DNA of 64,000 nt from Calothrix sp. NIES-2100 (GTDB taxonomy: Bacteria > Cyanobacteriota > Cyanobacteriia > Cyanobacteriales > Nostocaceae), in NCBI RefSeq assembly GCF_002368195.1, contig NZ_AP018178.1, positions 1,868,238-1,932,237 of the forward strand, in the 5' to 3' direction. Made by a program: the position numbers and the translations under genes. Shown here in pieces: positions 53,794 to 61,318 of this stretch. Within the stretch, counting starts at the first letter, position 1. Every line of letters starts with the position of its first letter. The notes beneath the pieces are model-generated. The model searched no databases. It worked only from the letters and a program-made list of their open reading frames with translations, and was not told where the DNA came from.

Positions 53794-54630
53794 TCACTGA
53801 TATAGTTTAGCTTCCAGCTGTTTCAATATCTTTTTAGTAGGATCATTTTTATCTGCATTTTTATCACCTTGAAATAGATTCCAAGCTAAAAAACCCGCAC
53901 CTAATGCTACAAGTGCAGCCCCTCCAGTCATGGCACCAACCCCACCAAGTGCTGCAATAGCCGCACTATACGCTGCTGCTCCTGATAAAGTGCTAATTGC
54001 CGTACCTGTGCTAGCTACACCAAAGGTAGTGACAGCAGCCCAAGCAGTACCAACGGCAGCAGTGCTGGTTGCAACTCCTACTCCTGCTGCAATTCCTAAT
54101 TTCTGTTGTTCCTCCGGTTTCATTTGAGTAAAATTAGCAATAGAAAGTAGTGCAGCAGCACCAATCAAAGCAGCTCCACCTGTTGCTACTGTCAATCCTC
54201 CCAACATTCCTAATCCACCAGCAGCAACAGAACCTCCTCCTAACAAAGCTAAGGTGGCATTAGTTGCTGCGCCTCCAGATAAAGTACTTATAGCTACTCC
54301 TGTTCCTGCTTTCATCCCAGTTACAGATGCAATTTTAGTAGCTGTTGGAACAATACGGGATGCTTTCTGAACTGACTCTTTTGCTATTTTGACTACATCA
54401 GTGCCAGATTTATTTTCATTAAGATTTTGGCTTGAACTATTTATTGGCTCGCGCATTAATTTATAAATAATTTTACACTCTTCTGGAATAGGCGAAGCCA
54501 AAATTAAAGATTCTAAAATTTGTAATGTTTCTGTATCATCAACTGGTTTTCCATCTCTTATTTGTTGATATACATTAAGTAGGTTTAATTTGTTGAAAGC
54601 ATCTTTATTTGCAGAAGTACTATCAATCAA
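53794..54630 (-). CDS. Hypothetical glycine-zipper protein with internal duplication
   Basis: 278 residues, not recognised. Residues 20-54 (YQQIRDGKPVDDTETLQILE, then SLILASPIPEECK) form a module also found twice in the neighbouring protein. Residues about 100-265 are Gly/Ala-rich with two similar halves, TGVAISTLSGGAATNATLAL and TGTAISTLSGAAAYSAAIAA, each with hydrophobic G-x3-G zipper stretches such as GGLGMLGGLTVATGG. A Lys/Asp-rich end follows. Such zippers suggest membrane insertion or oligomerisation, as in pore-forming or lysis proteins. It is 60 bp after the gene 54691 on the same strand. Confidence 0.7.
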   Translation of the reverse strand: MIDSTSANKDAFNKLNLLNVYQQIRDGKPVDDTETLQILESLILASPIPEECKIIYKLMREPINSSSQNLNENKSGTDVVKIAKESVQKASRIVPTATKIASVTGMKAGTGVAISTLSGGAATNATLALLGGGSVAAGGLGMLGGLTVATGGAALIGAAALLSIANFTQMKPEEQQKLGIAAGVGVATSTAAVGTAWAAVTTFGVASTGTAISTLSGAAAYSAAIAALGGVGAMTGGAALVALGAGFLAWNLFQGDKNADKNDPTKKILKQLEAKLYQ

Positions 54631-54690
54631 ATTGATGATAAATAAATCTGTAGCTTTTGCTTGAGATGATAAACTAAAATGAAAATAAAA

Positions 54691-55389
54691 TTATTTTATT
54701 TCTTCAGGTAAAAATGAATGATCAATAATAGAATCAAGTTGCTTAATTACAGAAAAATTAGTATTATAATCTCCTGCTTTAATGTACTGATAAGTTCCTT
54801 TAATAAGTTGCTGTTGATTTTCTTTTAGGTCTGATAAAGCTAGAGTATCTTCAATGCACTTATCCAGTTTACGCAATCGGGAATTATGACTAGCAATGTT
54901 GTATTGTTGGCGTAATAGCGAATCCAATTGAGACGAAGAAACAATAAAGTCTAATAATCCTAAAGCAGCAAAATCATCTAAATATATTCCATCTTTAATT
55001 TTTTCATATACTTTTTTACATCTTATTTTACTATCAGATTTAATATCTGTCTTGTCTATTAAATTAAATAAAATACTTTCTATATTCTTTTGTTTATCGA
55101 ATAATGTATGCAAAACAATTTTAATATCTTTTTGATAATCTGATGATTGAGATAATACCTGCCGATTGATTTGCTCTCTAATTTTTGAGAATAAATTATG
55201 CTTTTTCTCTAAGCTGGGTCTTGTAAAAGATAATTCATCACCTTCACTAGTATTAGTAGGGATATTAATATTCAAGCTTTTACCTGATCTCAAGGTTATG
55301 GTTGTAGTACCACCTTGTTTTGCTGTTTTATAAGGTACAAAGGTGTGATATAACTCATATTCTTGGGGTTGGATGTTTGATTGGGTCAT
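54691..55389 (-). CDS. Hypothetical protein with a DnaJ C-terminal-like segment and two shared modules
   Basis: 232 residues from ATG 55389 (MTQSNIQPQEYELYHTFVPY); a longer frame starts at 55422. Near the N-terminus GGTTTITLRSGKSLNINIPT, then NTSEGDELSF, resembles the substrate-binding beta-sandwich of DnaJ (GG...G..L.I.IP..T..G..L). The rest is helical. Two copies of a module occur at the C-terminal half (in the 55422 numbering, 138-172 YEKIKDGIYLDDFAALGLLD and 210-243 YQYIKAGDYNTNFSVIKQLD); a third copy is in the next gene. It is probably co-expressed with 53794. Confidence 0.7.
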   Translation of the reverse strand: MTQSNIQPQEYELYHTFVPYKTAKQGGTTTITLRSGKSLNINIPTNTSEGDELSFTRPSLEKKHNLFSKIREQINRQVLSQSSDYQKDIKIVLHTLFDKQKNIESILFNLIDKTDIKSDSKIRCKKVYEKIKDGIYLDDFAALGLLDFIVSSSQLDSLLRQQYNIASHNSRLRKLDKCIEDTLALSDLKENQQQLIKGTYQYIKAGDYNTNFSVIKQLDSIIDHSFLPEEIK

Positions 55390-55422
55390 AGCTTTTAACC
55401 TACTTAAAGAGCTTGGTAACAA

Positions 55423-55722
55423 TACAGCTACTCAACTATCGCTGCTTCGACAAGTGGCTAACAACCGAACAAATACCCATAACAAAACTGACACATTCAA
55501 AATCTATAGGGAAAAACACTCTTGTTGTTCTGGTCTAAATTACCCTAGCGTGTAGAGGCTTGCTTGAGACACTTCCAAAAGGTTTGGAAGTCTTTTAATT
55601 AATAATCCTAATGGTCTATGTGATTAATTTTGATTGACTGCAAGAACCCCGACTTCTACAAGAAGCCGGGGTTTTCAGCACCATTAATTCTTAATTACGA
55701 ATTACGAATTACGAATTACGAA
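55423..55722. other. Intergenic region with two hairpins and the start of a heptamer array
   Basis: No gene. It contains ACTTCCAAA-AGG-TTTGGAAGT (55571-55591, followed by CTTTTAATT on the plus strand), the lead sequence at 55612-55634, and the AACCCCG-A-CTTCT / AGAAG-C-CGGGGTT hairpin (55645-55673, followed by TT), which lies 3' of the heat-shock gene. Confidence 0.6.
55645..55673. terminator. Hairpin 3' of hsp20
   Basis: AACCCCG and CTTCT arms with one mismatch and loop ACA, followed by TTTTC on the plus strand. I recall the AACCCCGACTTCT hairpin as a frequent cyanobacterial intergenic element; it may end transcripts in either direction. Confidence 0.5.
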
Positions 55723-55734
55723 TTACGAATTACG
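55693..55734. repeat. Six AATTACG heptamers running into the hsp20 3' end
   Basis: Six perfect AATTACG units. The last two overlap the hsp20 coding end: the stop at 55723-55725 and the preceding codons are inside the array. Confidence 0.9.
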
Positions 55735-56250
55735 ATCAGACCAGACATCACCCGTTGCTGGCGACTCAGAAGGTGCGATGGCTGCGCCAACGTCTCCGAC
55801 GATCGCACCTTGGCTATCTCCCAAATTAATTTTGACTACCTTCTTTTTGACTTCTTCTACCTTCGGCAGTGTTAATGTCAAAATGCCATTCTTAAACTCG
55901 GCTTGTACGCGATCGTTTTGGATGGGCACAGGTAGATTAATAATCCGTTGGAACTTGCCATAGCGGAATTCGGAACGGAAGTAACGGCCTTCTTCTTTCT
56001 TGCTTTCTTGGCGAGTTTCACCAGCAATTGAAACTGCTTCTCGTGTGACATTCACATCTAAGTCTTTGCCTTCAATACCAGGAATTTCGGCTCGTAAAAT
56101 GATGCTTTCGTTGGTATCCTGCAATTCAATCGCTGGTGTCCAAGCTTGTGTGATTTGCGAGTTAACTCCCCCTAATTCATCAAACATTCTATCCATTTGA
56201 CGGCGGAGATTTTCCATTTCTGAGAAGGGTTGCCAACGTACTAATGCCAT
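55723..56250 (-). CDS. Small heat-shock protein (Hsp20/alpha-crystallin family)
   Basis: 175 residues. MALVRWQPFSEMENLRRQMD is the cyanobacterial HspA-type start; the alpha-crystallin domain runs from WTPAIELQDTNESIILRAEI (about 40-60) through GETRQESKKEEGRYFRSEFR and YGKFQRIINLP to NGILTLTLPKVEEVKKKVVK. An ATP-independent chaperone holding unfolded proteins. The last 32 residues (after VVKINLG) are unusual: they are encoded by a palindromic repeat and by AATTACG heptamers. Confidence 0.94.
   Translation of the reverse strand: MALVRWQPFSEMENLRRQMDRMFDELGGVNSQITQAWTPAIELQDTNESIILRAEIPGIEGKDLDVNVTREAVSIAGETRQESKKEEGRYFRSEFRYGKFQRIINLPVPIQNDRVQAEFKNGILTLTLPKVEEVKKKVVKINLGDSQGAIVGDVGAAIAPSESPATGDVWSDRNS
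55770..55811. repeat. Palindromic repeat inside the hsp20 coding end
   Basis: Inverted arms AAGGTGCGAT (55770-55779) and ATCGCACCTT (55802-55811) with a 22-nt loop. It encodes part of the unusual Hsp20 C-terminal tail, in frame, without a stop. Confidence 0.75.
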
Positions 56251-56449
56251 AAGTTGATTAACCTCCTGAAAATCAATGCTATTAACTAAAGTTGGGCTTG
56301 AGGTAATTGGTAATTTAAAAAAGTAACCTGTGATTTGTTTCTGGCGCTTTGTTATCGCCTATGTTTATATATTGGATGAAAACGAAAATTTAGTTATTGG
56401 GGGAAACCCTACTAGTGGTAGTAGTGCTTCCCCCAAAAGAGTTAATTCC

Positions 56450-57493
56450 TCACTTTTGTTCTTGGCGTTGGAATTGTTTCACCAATTTATATATTTCTGG
56501 TAGCCGGTTATAAATCGCACATACCTTGAGATATAGTTTGTGGGGAATGGCGGGAGTACCAGAGACAATTTCTCCGGGTGCAACATCGTTGTGAATTCCT
56601 GCTTGCGCCGATGCGATCGCACCGTCACCAATTTTTACTTGATTGACAATTCCGGTTTGTCCAGCCAGGATGACGCGGTTGCCAATTTTTACGCCTCCAG
56701 CCATCCCAGATTGACCAGCGATCGCACAACCAAAGCCAATTTTGCAACCGTGACCTATTTGGACTAAGTTGTCAATAATTGTATCTCGACCTATGCGTGT
56801 TTCTCCCACAGCAGGGCGGTCAATGGCGCTGTTGGAGCCAACTTCTACCCGGTCTTCTAAAACAGTGTAACCGGATTGTTCCATTTTTACCCAACCAGTA
56901 CGGGTAGGCACATAGCCAAAACCTTCTGCACCAATGACAACACCACTATGAATCACACAGTCTGCACCAATTTGGCTGCGTTCGTGGATGGTACAGTTAG
57001 CGTGTAAGGTAGTGCGATCGCCAATGGTCACATCTGGATAAATCACCACATTCGGATGAATAATTGCACCATTACCAACTTTCACCCTGGGCTGAATCAC
57101 CACATGGGGGCCAATGTAAACATCGCTACCAATTTCTGCCGTGGGGTGAATCACAGCAGTAGGATGAATTTCCGGACTGGGACGGTATGGTTGATAATAA
57201 AGGGCGATCGCTTTCGCAAACAACAAACGCGGTTCTTTTGTGGCTATCCAGACAATATTCCGTTCTTGTGCTTGCGTCTGTAATGTTTTGTCCTGAGGTA
57301 AAATCAACGCACTCGCATTGGTTTTACCCACCCAAGAACCAAATTTAGGCCCTTCTACATAGCTGAGATTACCTGCGGTAGCTTCATCAATGGCTGCTAA
57401 TGCTGTAATATCTGGGTCGTGGTTTTGATTAGCGTTGAGGCTGTGGTCTGTAACAATGTCACCAAGTTGGCTGACAATTTCGCTGAATTTCAT
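56450..57493 (-). CDS. lpxD: UDP-3-O-acylglucosamine N-acyltransferase
   Basis: 347 residues. N-terminal LpxD domain (KFSEIVSQLGDIVTDHSLNA; ITALAAIDEATAGNLSYVEG) then a left-handed beta-helix with hexapeptide repeats (VYIGPHVVIQPRVKVGNGAI; NTIHERSQIGADCVIHSGVV-like turns), the catalytic His in NLVQIGHGCKIGFGCAIAGQ, and PHKLYLKV tail. It N-acylates the lipid A precursor from acyl-ACP. Other lipid A genes are not in this window. Monocistronic here. Confidence 0.95.
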   Translation of the reverse strand: MKFSEIVSQLGDIVTDHSLNANQNHDPDITALAAIDEATAGNLSYVEGPKFGSWVGKTNASALILPQDKTLQTQAQERNIVWIATKEPRLLFAKAIALYYQPYRPSPEIHPTAVIHPTAEIGSDVYIGPHVVIQPRVKVGNGAIIHPNVVIYPDVTIGDRTTLHANCTIHERSQIGADCVIHSGVVIGAEGFGYVPTRTGWVKMEQSGYTVLEDRVEVGSNSAIDRPAVGETRIGRDTIIDNLVQIGHGCKIGFGCAIAGQSGMAGGVKIGNRVILAGQTGIVNQVKIGDGAIASAQAGIHNDVAPGEIVSGTPAIPHKLYLKVCAIYNRLPEIYKLVKQFQRQEQK

Positions 57494-57678
57494 GTTATTT
57501 ATTCATGAGTCATCTACAAAGGCAAGATAATTGTCGCTCTTTGTCAGCAAGATGTTCACAGTTGATACTTAATTTTGGGCATTGGGCTTGTGGCGGGACA
57601 CTGGGCACGGGGAAGAGATGGGGAAGAAAACTCCCCACACTCCCTCATCTTCCTCATCTCCCTTGTCTCCCCTAGCCC
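57494..57678. other. Intergenic: purine/pyrimidine-biased DNA, no precursor peptide gene seen
   Basis: The region 3' of the MNIO operon is low-complexity (CTCATCTTCCTCATCTCCCT). I looked for a short Cys-containing ORF that could be a precursor peptide and found none. Confidence 0.5.
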
Positions 57679-58236
57679 CTACCACCAGCGCAAACTATGA
57701 TGTAGGGGCGATCGCTCTGTGAACCGCCACCAAATTGCTAAAGTTAATTGACGAGAAATTTTTTCAGCACTTCCTAGTTTGTCAACGGGATAACGAAACC
57801 AGCACACCCGCAAGCAGCGAGGAGAATCATAAGCTAATAGCCAGATTTTTTCGTAGCGGACTAAATCACTTAACCAAGCTGGTTCTATCTCCTGGGCTTG
57901 GATGAAGTTAGCAAAGGCGATCGCATCTGACCGATGTTTTTTGATACCCTGTGGTAAATGGGTTTGGGCATATCGCCAAAATAAATCATTGAAATTTTTA
58001 CCTAGCACCCTTGCAGTACGTGGTAGTAGTTCGCGCACTTCTCCTAACCGCTTCCACTTAAGAGAATTGGCAAAAATATTTACCTGCTGGGCAGAAATTT
58101 GTGCTAACTGCTGTGTCTCCTCATCACTAAAACCCAACTCTGCGCCAACGGTTTGCGGGTTAGCAAAGAAACGCTGTCTCAATTCAGAATTGGTATAAAG
58201 TTGGGCTAAAACTTGCTGTGTTTGTGCTAACCCCAT
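57679..58236 (-). CDS. MNIO partner protein (putative)
   Basis: 185 residues, not recognised by motif. The N-terminal part, VLAQLYTNSELRQRFFANPQ, then TVGAELGFSDEETQQLAQIS, is helical and resembles Nif11-like or leader-binding helical domains by pattern (Y..N.ELR.RF.A.P..VG..LGFS.EE). The middle has RYEKIWLLAYDSPRCLRVCW, and the end is ERSPLHHSLRWW. It overlaps the MNIO stop by 10 bases, so the two are translationally coupled. MNIO enzymes (MbnB, TglH, ChrH) work with such a coupled partner that recruits the substrate, which is the probable role here. Confidence 0.65.
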   Translation of the reverse strand: MGLAQTQQVLAQLYTNSELRQRFFANPQTVGAELGFSDEETQQLAQISAQQVNIFANSLKWKRLGEVRELLPRTARVLGKNFNDLFWRYAQTHLPQGIKKHRSDAIAFANFIQAQEIEPAWLSDLVRYEKIWLLAYDSPRCLRVCWFRYPVDKLGSAEKISRQLTLAIWWRFTERSPLHHSLRWW

Positions 58237-59084
58237 CGATGATGACTCCTACCGATTTCTCTTGCTTGTTCCAGTTCTCCGACTAATTCTGCAAACAATG
58301 GCAAGTTTTCATCCCGTTCGAGAACAATCCCTTTAACTGGAATCTTGGCTACCACTTCATCCATAAGTTCCCAAACTTCCACTGGGGTTGACTGGGAATG
58401 GCTGTCAATCAATACACCATCATGCCAATGTCCACCGACGAAATGCAACTGTACTATCCGTTCTGTAGGTAATTGGCTGAGAAACTCATGCACATCATAG
58501 CCGTGGTTAACAGCGTTAGTATGCAGGTTCGTCACATCCAACAGCAACCCACAATCAGCACGTTCTACTACTTCCGCTAAAAACTGGGCTTCTGTCATTT
58601 CAGCACCGGGAAGCGTCACCATGTAAGTGATATTTTCCAAAATTAATGGCACATCAAGAAAGCGACGCACCTCGGCTATATTGCGACAAACAACTTCCAC
58701 AGCTTCTTGGGTATAAGGTAGTGGTGATAAATGTCCGATATCAACACCACCTGCTTTGGTAAAACAGATATGTTCACTCCACCAAGGCGGGTTAAGCTGC
58801 TTAACTAGTGCTGCTAGTTTACGTAAATAATCTTCATCCAAACCTTCCGCACTGCCTAATGACAAATTAATAGCATGGGGAATTATCGGGAAATGCGCCG
58901 CCAGCAATTCTAATTCCTGCTGTTTATACCAAGGTGCATCTAAATAATGTTCCGCAACAATTTCCAGAAAGTCTACTTGCTGACGGTTGAGAAATAAATC
59001 GCTTTTAAATGGTTGGCGAAAACCTAACCCCACACCTAAAGTCGGGAGATGAGATAATATCATGTCCGGTGGAAGACTTATCAT
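58227..59084 (-). CDS. MNIO family enzyme (DUF692, multinuclear non-heme iron oxidase)
   Basis: 285 residues from ATG 59084; 59063 (MILSHLPTLGVGLGFRQPFK) is an equally possible start. The TIM-barrel DUF692 family is plain: LEIVAEHYLDAP, FPIIPHAINLSLGS, PPWWSEHICFTKAGG, LILENITYM, LLLDVTNLHTNAVNHGYDV, IVQLHFVGGHWHDG, LIDSHSQSTPVEVWEL and IVLERDENLPLF. The iron ligands H70, H105, E150, D183, H188, H213, D227, H229 and E256 (numbered from 59084) are all visible. MbnB and TglH oxidise Cys (or Asp) side chains in peptides. The operon has no obvious precursor; the tail of the protein at 60015 is a candidate. Confidence 0.9.
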   Translation of the reverse strand: MISLPPDMILSHLPTLGVGLGFRQPFKSDLFLNRQQVDFLEIVAEHYLDAPWYKQQELELLAAHFPIIPHAINLSLGSAEGLDEDYLRKLAALVKQLNPPWWSEHICFTKAGGVDIGHLSPLPYTQEAVEVVCRNIAEVRRFLDVPLILENITYMVTLPGAEMTEAQFLAEVVERADCGLLLDVTNLHTNAVNHGYDVHEFLSQLPTERIVQLHFVGGHWHDGVLIDSHSQSTPVEVWELMDEVVAKIPVKGIVLERDENLPLFAELVGELEQAREIGRSHHRWG

Positions 59085-59115
59085 TGTATTTATTAGTTGC
59101 CTTCATATATTAACT

Positions 59116-59520
59116 ATGCCAGCAGAAACTGTTACCCTTCAAATACCAGAGATTATTTATCAGCGTTTGTTAAATACAGCCCGTGCAACCCATCGTTCCC
59201 TAGAAGATGTAATACTTCGCGTCTTACAAATAGGTAGTCCCCCTGCATGGGATGACATACCATCAGAGTTTCAAGCAGAAGTTGCGGCATTGGATAAATT
59301 AGATGATGACAGCTTGTGGCAAATAGCCTGTGCAAACAAAACAACGAACGACATGGAGCGATACAACATGTTGCTTGAGGGTAATTCTAACGGTACTCTG
59401 AGTGAGGAAGAACGTTTAGAGTTAATGACACTCCGGCACGAGATGGATCTTTTTATGTTATGCAAAGCCCAGGCAACGGTGTTACTTCGCTGGCGGGGGC
59501 ATAATATACAAAATCGGTAA
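59116..59520 (+). CDS. Antitoxin-like protein paired with an HNH nuclease
   Basis: 134 residues from ATG 59116 (MPAETVTLQIPEIIYQRLLN). A longer frame from 59062 would overlap the MNIO start. The beginning is a ribbon-helix-helix-like pattern (VTLQIPEIIYQRLLNTARAT, then HRSLEDVILRVL), followed by acidic helices (LSEEERLELMTLRHEMDLFM). It lies 6 bp before the HNH gene and such pairs recur in cyanobacteria. Inferred role: antitoxin or binding partner. Confidence 0.7.
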   Translation: MPAETVTLQIPEIIYQRLLNTARATHRSLEDVILRVLQIGSPPAWDDIPSEFQAEVAALDKLDDDSLWQIACANKTTNDMERYNMLLEGNSNGTLSEEERLELMTLRHEMDLFMLCKAQATVLLRWRGHNIQNR

Positions 59521-59526
59521 TAAATA

Positions 59527-59952
59527 GTGTCTACGTATCTTCCTGAAAGTTTAAAAAATCGAATTGTTTTCGCAGATTTTGCACGGTGTTGTTATTGCTT
59601 AACAACTGAAGCTAACAGTGGTATACCAATGACGTATGACCATATTCTACCTGTTTCTAAAAATGGAGAAACAAGTTATGATAATCTTTGTTTAGCTTGC
59701 CGTACATGTAACGAATTTAAAGGGGATGTAACCGAAGCTATCGATCCATTATTAGGAGAAACTACGGCTCTTTTTAATCCTCGCACACAAAAATGGTCTG
59801 AACATTTTGCATGGAGCCTTGACGGCACAAGAGTTGAAGGTTTAACTGCTGTTGGTAGAGCCACAGTTGCACGTTTACGAATGAATAATCCAGTTATCAT
59901 TGTTGCTCGGGGACGTTGGGTTATTAGCGGTTGGCATCCACCTAAGGACTGA
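59527..59952 (+). CDS. HNH endonuclease
   Basis: 141 residues, GTG start (VSTYLPESLKNRIVFADFAR). The HNH core is CCYCLTTEANSGIPMTYDHI, then LPVSKNGETSYDNLCLACRT and CNEFKGD, with two CxxC zinc pairs and the His/Asn residues in DHI and YDN. A DNA nuclease domain in a small stand-alone protein. With the antitoxin-like protein upstream it may be a TA-like or mobile nuclease module. It sits on the opposite strand between two minus-strand genes that otherwise look related (MNIO and TIGR04222). Confidence 0.9.
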   Translation: MSTYLPESLKNRIVFADFARCCYCLTTEANSGIPMTYDHILPVSKNGETSYDNLCLACRTCNEFKGDVTEAIDPLLGETTALFNPRTQKWSEHFAWSLDGTRVEGLTAVGRATVARLRMNNPVIIVARGRWVISGWHPPKD

Positions 59953-60014
59953 TATTAATAGTCGCTATGGCTTTTTCCCAAATTGAATGACATATTTTTA
60001 GACTTTAAATCTTG

Positions 60015-60977
60015 CTAACCTCCACAACCGCCACCACAGCCACCGCAACCACCACCGCAGGAACTACCACCACCACAGGAACTACCGCTACTACAGGAAC
60101 TACCGCTACTACAACCGCTACTACTACTACAGGAACCACCGTCAGAGTTGCTTTGTCTGCTACTTGTTCTAGTTGGTTGTGGGGGAAAGAATATTTTGTA
60201 GTATGAGTCGTAGAAAGTACCAGCTAGAGCCTCAACACCAAATAATGCTACGACCAAGTTATAGTCAAATGCAGAAGGGATGCTAAATTTTACCTTGGTT
60301 TTCGACTCAGCAAAGGTTTGTTGCAGTTGCTGGAGATAAGCTTGTCCTCGACTACTTAAGCGCGATCGCCTACTCACAAACCAGAGAATAAAGATAATTG
60401 ATACGACACCTATAAAAATCAGAAAACTTACATTATGCCGTCCCTTTCCTAAAGCAATTAAGAGCTTATAACCGCCTAGGATAAAAATAATTGTCGCTGC
60501 AATCAAGCCAACTTTAATATTCGCTGCTTGCCATGTTTGATTGTATAGCAATTGCTCATTATGTAGCTGCTCTTCGTAAATCTGGCAGGATGATTGCACT
60601 TTTGCGGCTATTGACTCTATAGATTTGATTGCTGGAGTAGAGGAAAAACTAGCAAGAACCTCACGTTCTATAGGCTGTAGATCAGATAAATTTGTAGGAT
60701 TTGCTGTTTTGCTAATTAATTGTTCAGCAACTCCTAAATAACTTCTCTGAATTAAATTTAAAATCGCTACCTTGACAACTTCTAATGCTCCCGAACGCAA
60801 GTAAGCAATTTCGTAGGGATCTGGTTCGCTCGGAATTAAAGGCAAAGATTGATTTTTTGTGGGATCTTTTACGAGCCATCCACAGACTATCATTATCAAG
60901 ATAATGACGCTGCTATACAACAGTAGAAAATGCGGCCCGTACATATCTGCAATTGGATTATGTAGCAAGGCATCCAT
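60015..60977 (-). CDS. TIGR04222-type membrane protein with a Gly/Cys-rich tail
   Basis: 320 residues from ATG 60977 (MDALLHNPIADMYGPHFLLL); a longer frame starts at 61004. Three hydrophobic segments (FLLLYSSVIILIMIVCGWLV; VGLIAATIIFILGGYKLLIA; VSFLIFIGVVSIIFILWFV) flank a cytosolic helical domain (YEIAYLRSGALEVVKVAILN, then LIQRSYLGV), the TIGR04222 hallmark. The end, from about residue 280, is a low-complexity tail with eight Cys in Gly/Ser: CSSSSGC, CSSGSSCSSGSSC, then CGGGSSCGGGCGGCGGGC. Some of the tail DNA is an 18-bp tandem duplication (60075-60110). The tail could bind metals or be modified by the MNIO enzyme. Confidence 0.8.
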   Translation of the reverse strand: MDALLHNPIADMYGPHFLLLYSSVIILIMIVCGWLVKDPTKNQSLPLIPSEPDPYEIAYLRSGALEVVKVAILNLIQRSYLGVAEQLISKTANPTNLSDLQPIEREVLASFSSTPAIKSIESIAAKVQSSCQIYEEQLHNEQLLYNQTWQAANIKVGLIAATIIFILGGYKLLIALGKGRHNVSFLIFIGVVSIIFILWFVSRRSRLSSRGQAYLQQLQQTFAESKTKVKFSIPSAFDYNLVVALFGVEALAGTFYDSYYKIFFPPQPTRTSSRQSNSDGGSCSSSSGCSSGSSCSSGSSCGGGSSCGGGCGGCGGGCGG

Positions 60978-61004
60978 AAACTTTACTCCTGATTGGCACA
61001 CCAC

Positions 61005-61318
61005 TTACTGTTTTGGGAATTCATAATTTAGAATTCCCATCAATCAATTACCAGGCTGGCAACAAGAGCGCTATATTTATTCACGCTTATATGTCTCTAC
61101 ACTGTGAGTCACAACGTTTACGGAAAACATTTACATTACAATTATACTACACGTAACACAATTATGTAAATCTGCTGCCTATAGGGGACTGTTGACTGTT
61201 GACTGTTGACAACTAACAACTGTACGGGCGGGTTCACAGATATCCTCATTCATTAACAAAGATCCAAATAAACCCGCCCCTACTGACAAATGACAAATGA
61301 CAAATGACAACTGACAAA
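61005..61318. other. Intergenic region with tandem heptamers and an inverted repeat
   Basis: No gene. It has GACTGTT units (61189-61212), an inverted pair GGGCGGGTT (61226-61234) / AACCCGCCC (61271-61279), and TGACAAA units (61284-61318) that reach the stop of the K+ channel gene. These are typical cyanobacterial repeats. Confidence 0.65.

Noticed and set aside
55630..55875. Plus-strand frame made of AATTACG heptamers
   Set aside because: Its residues come from the tandem repeats (repeated ELRITNY) and the reverse of hsp20.
60012..60206. Plus-strand Thr-rich frame opposite the Cys/Gly tail
   Set aside because: Poly-Thr composition is the antisense of Gly/Cys codons in the minus-strand gene; no independent support.
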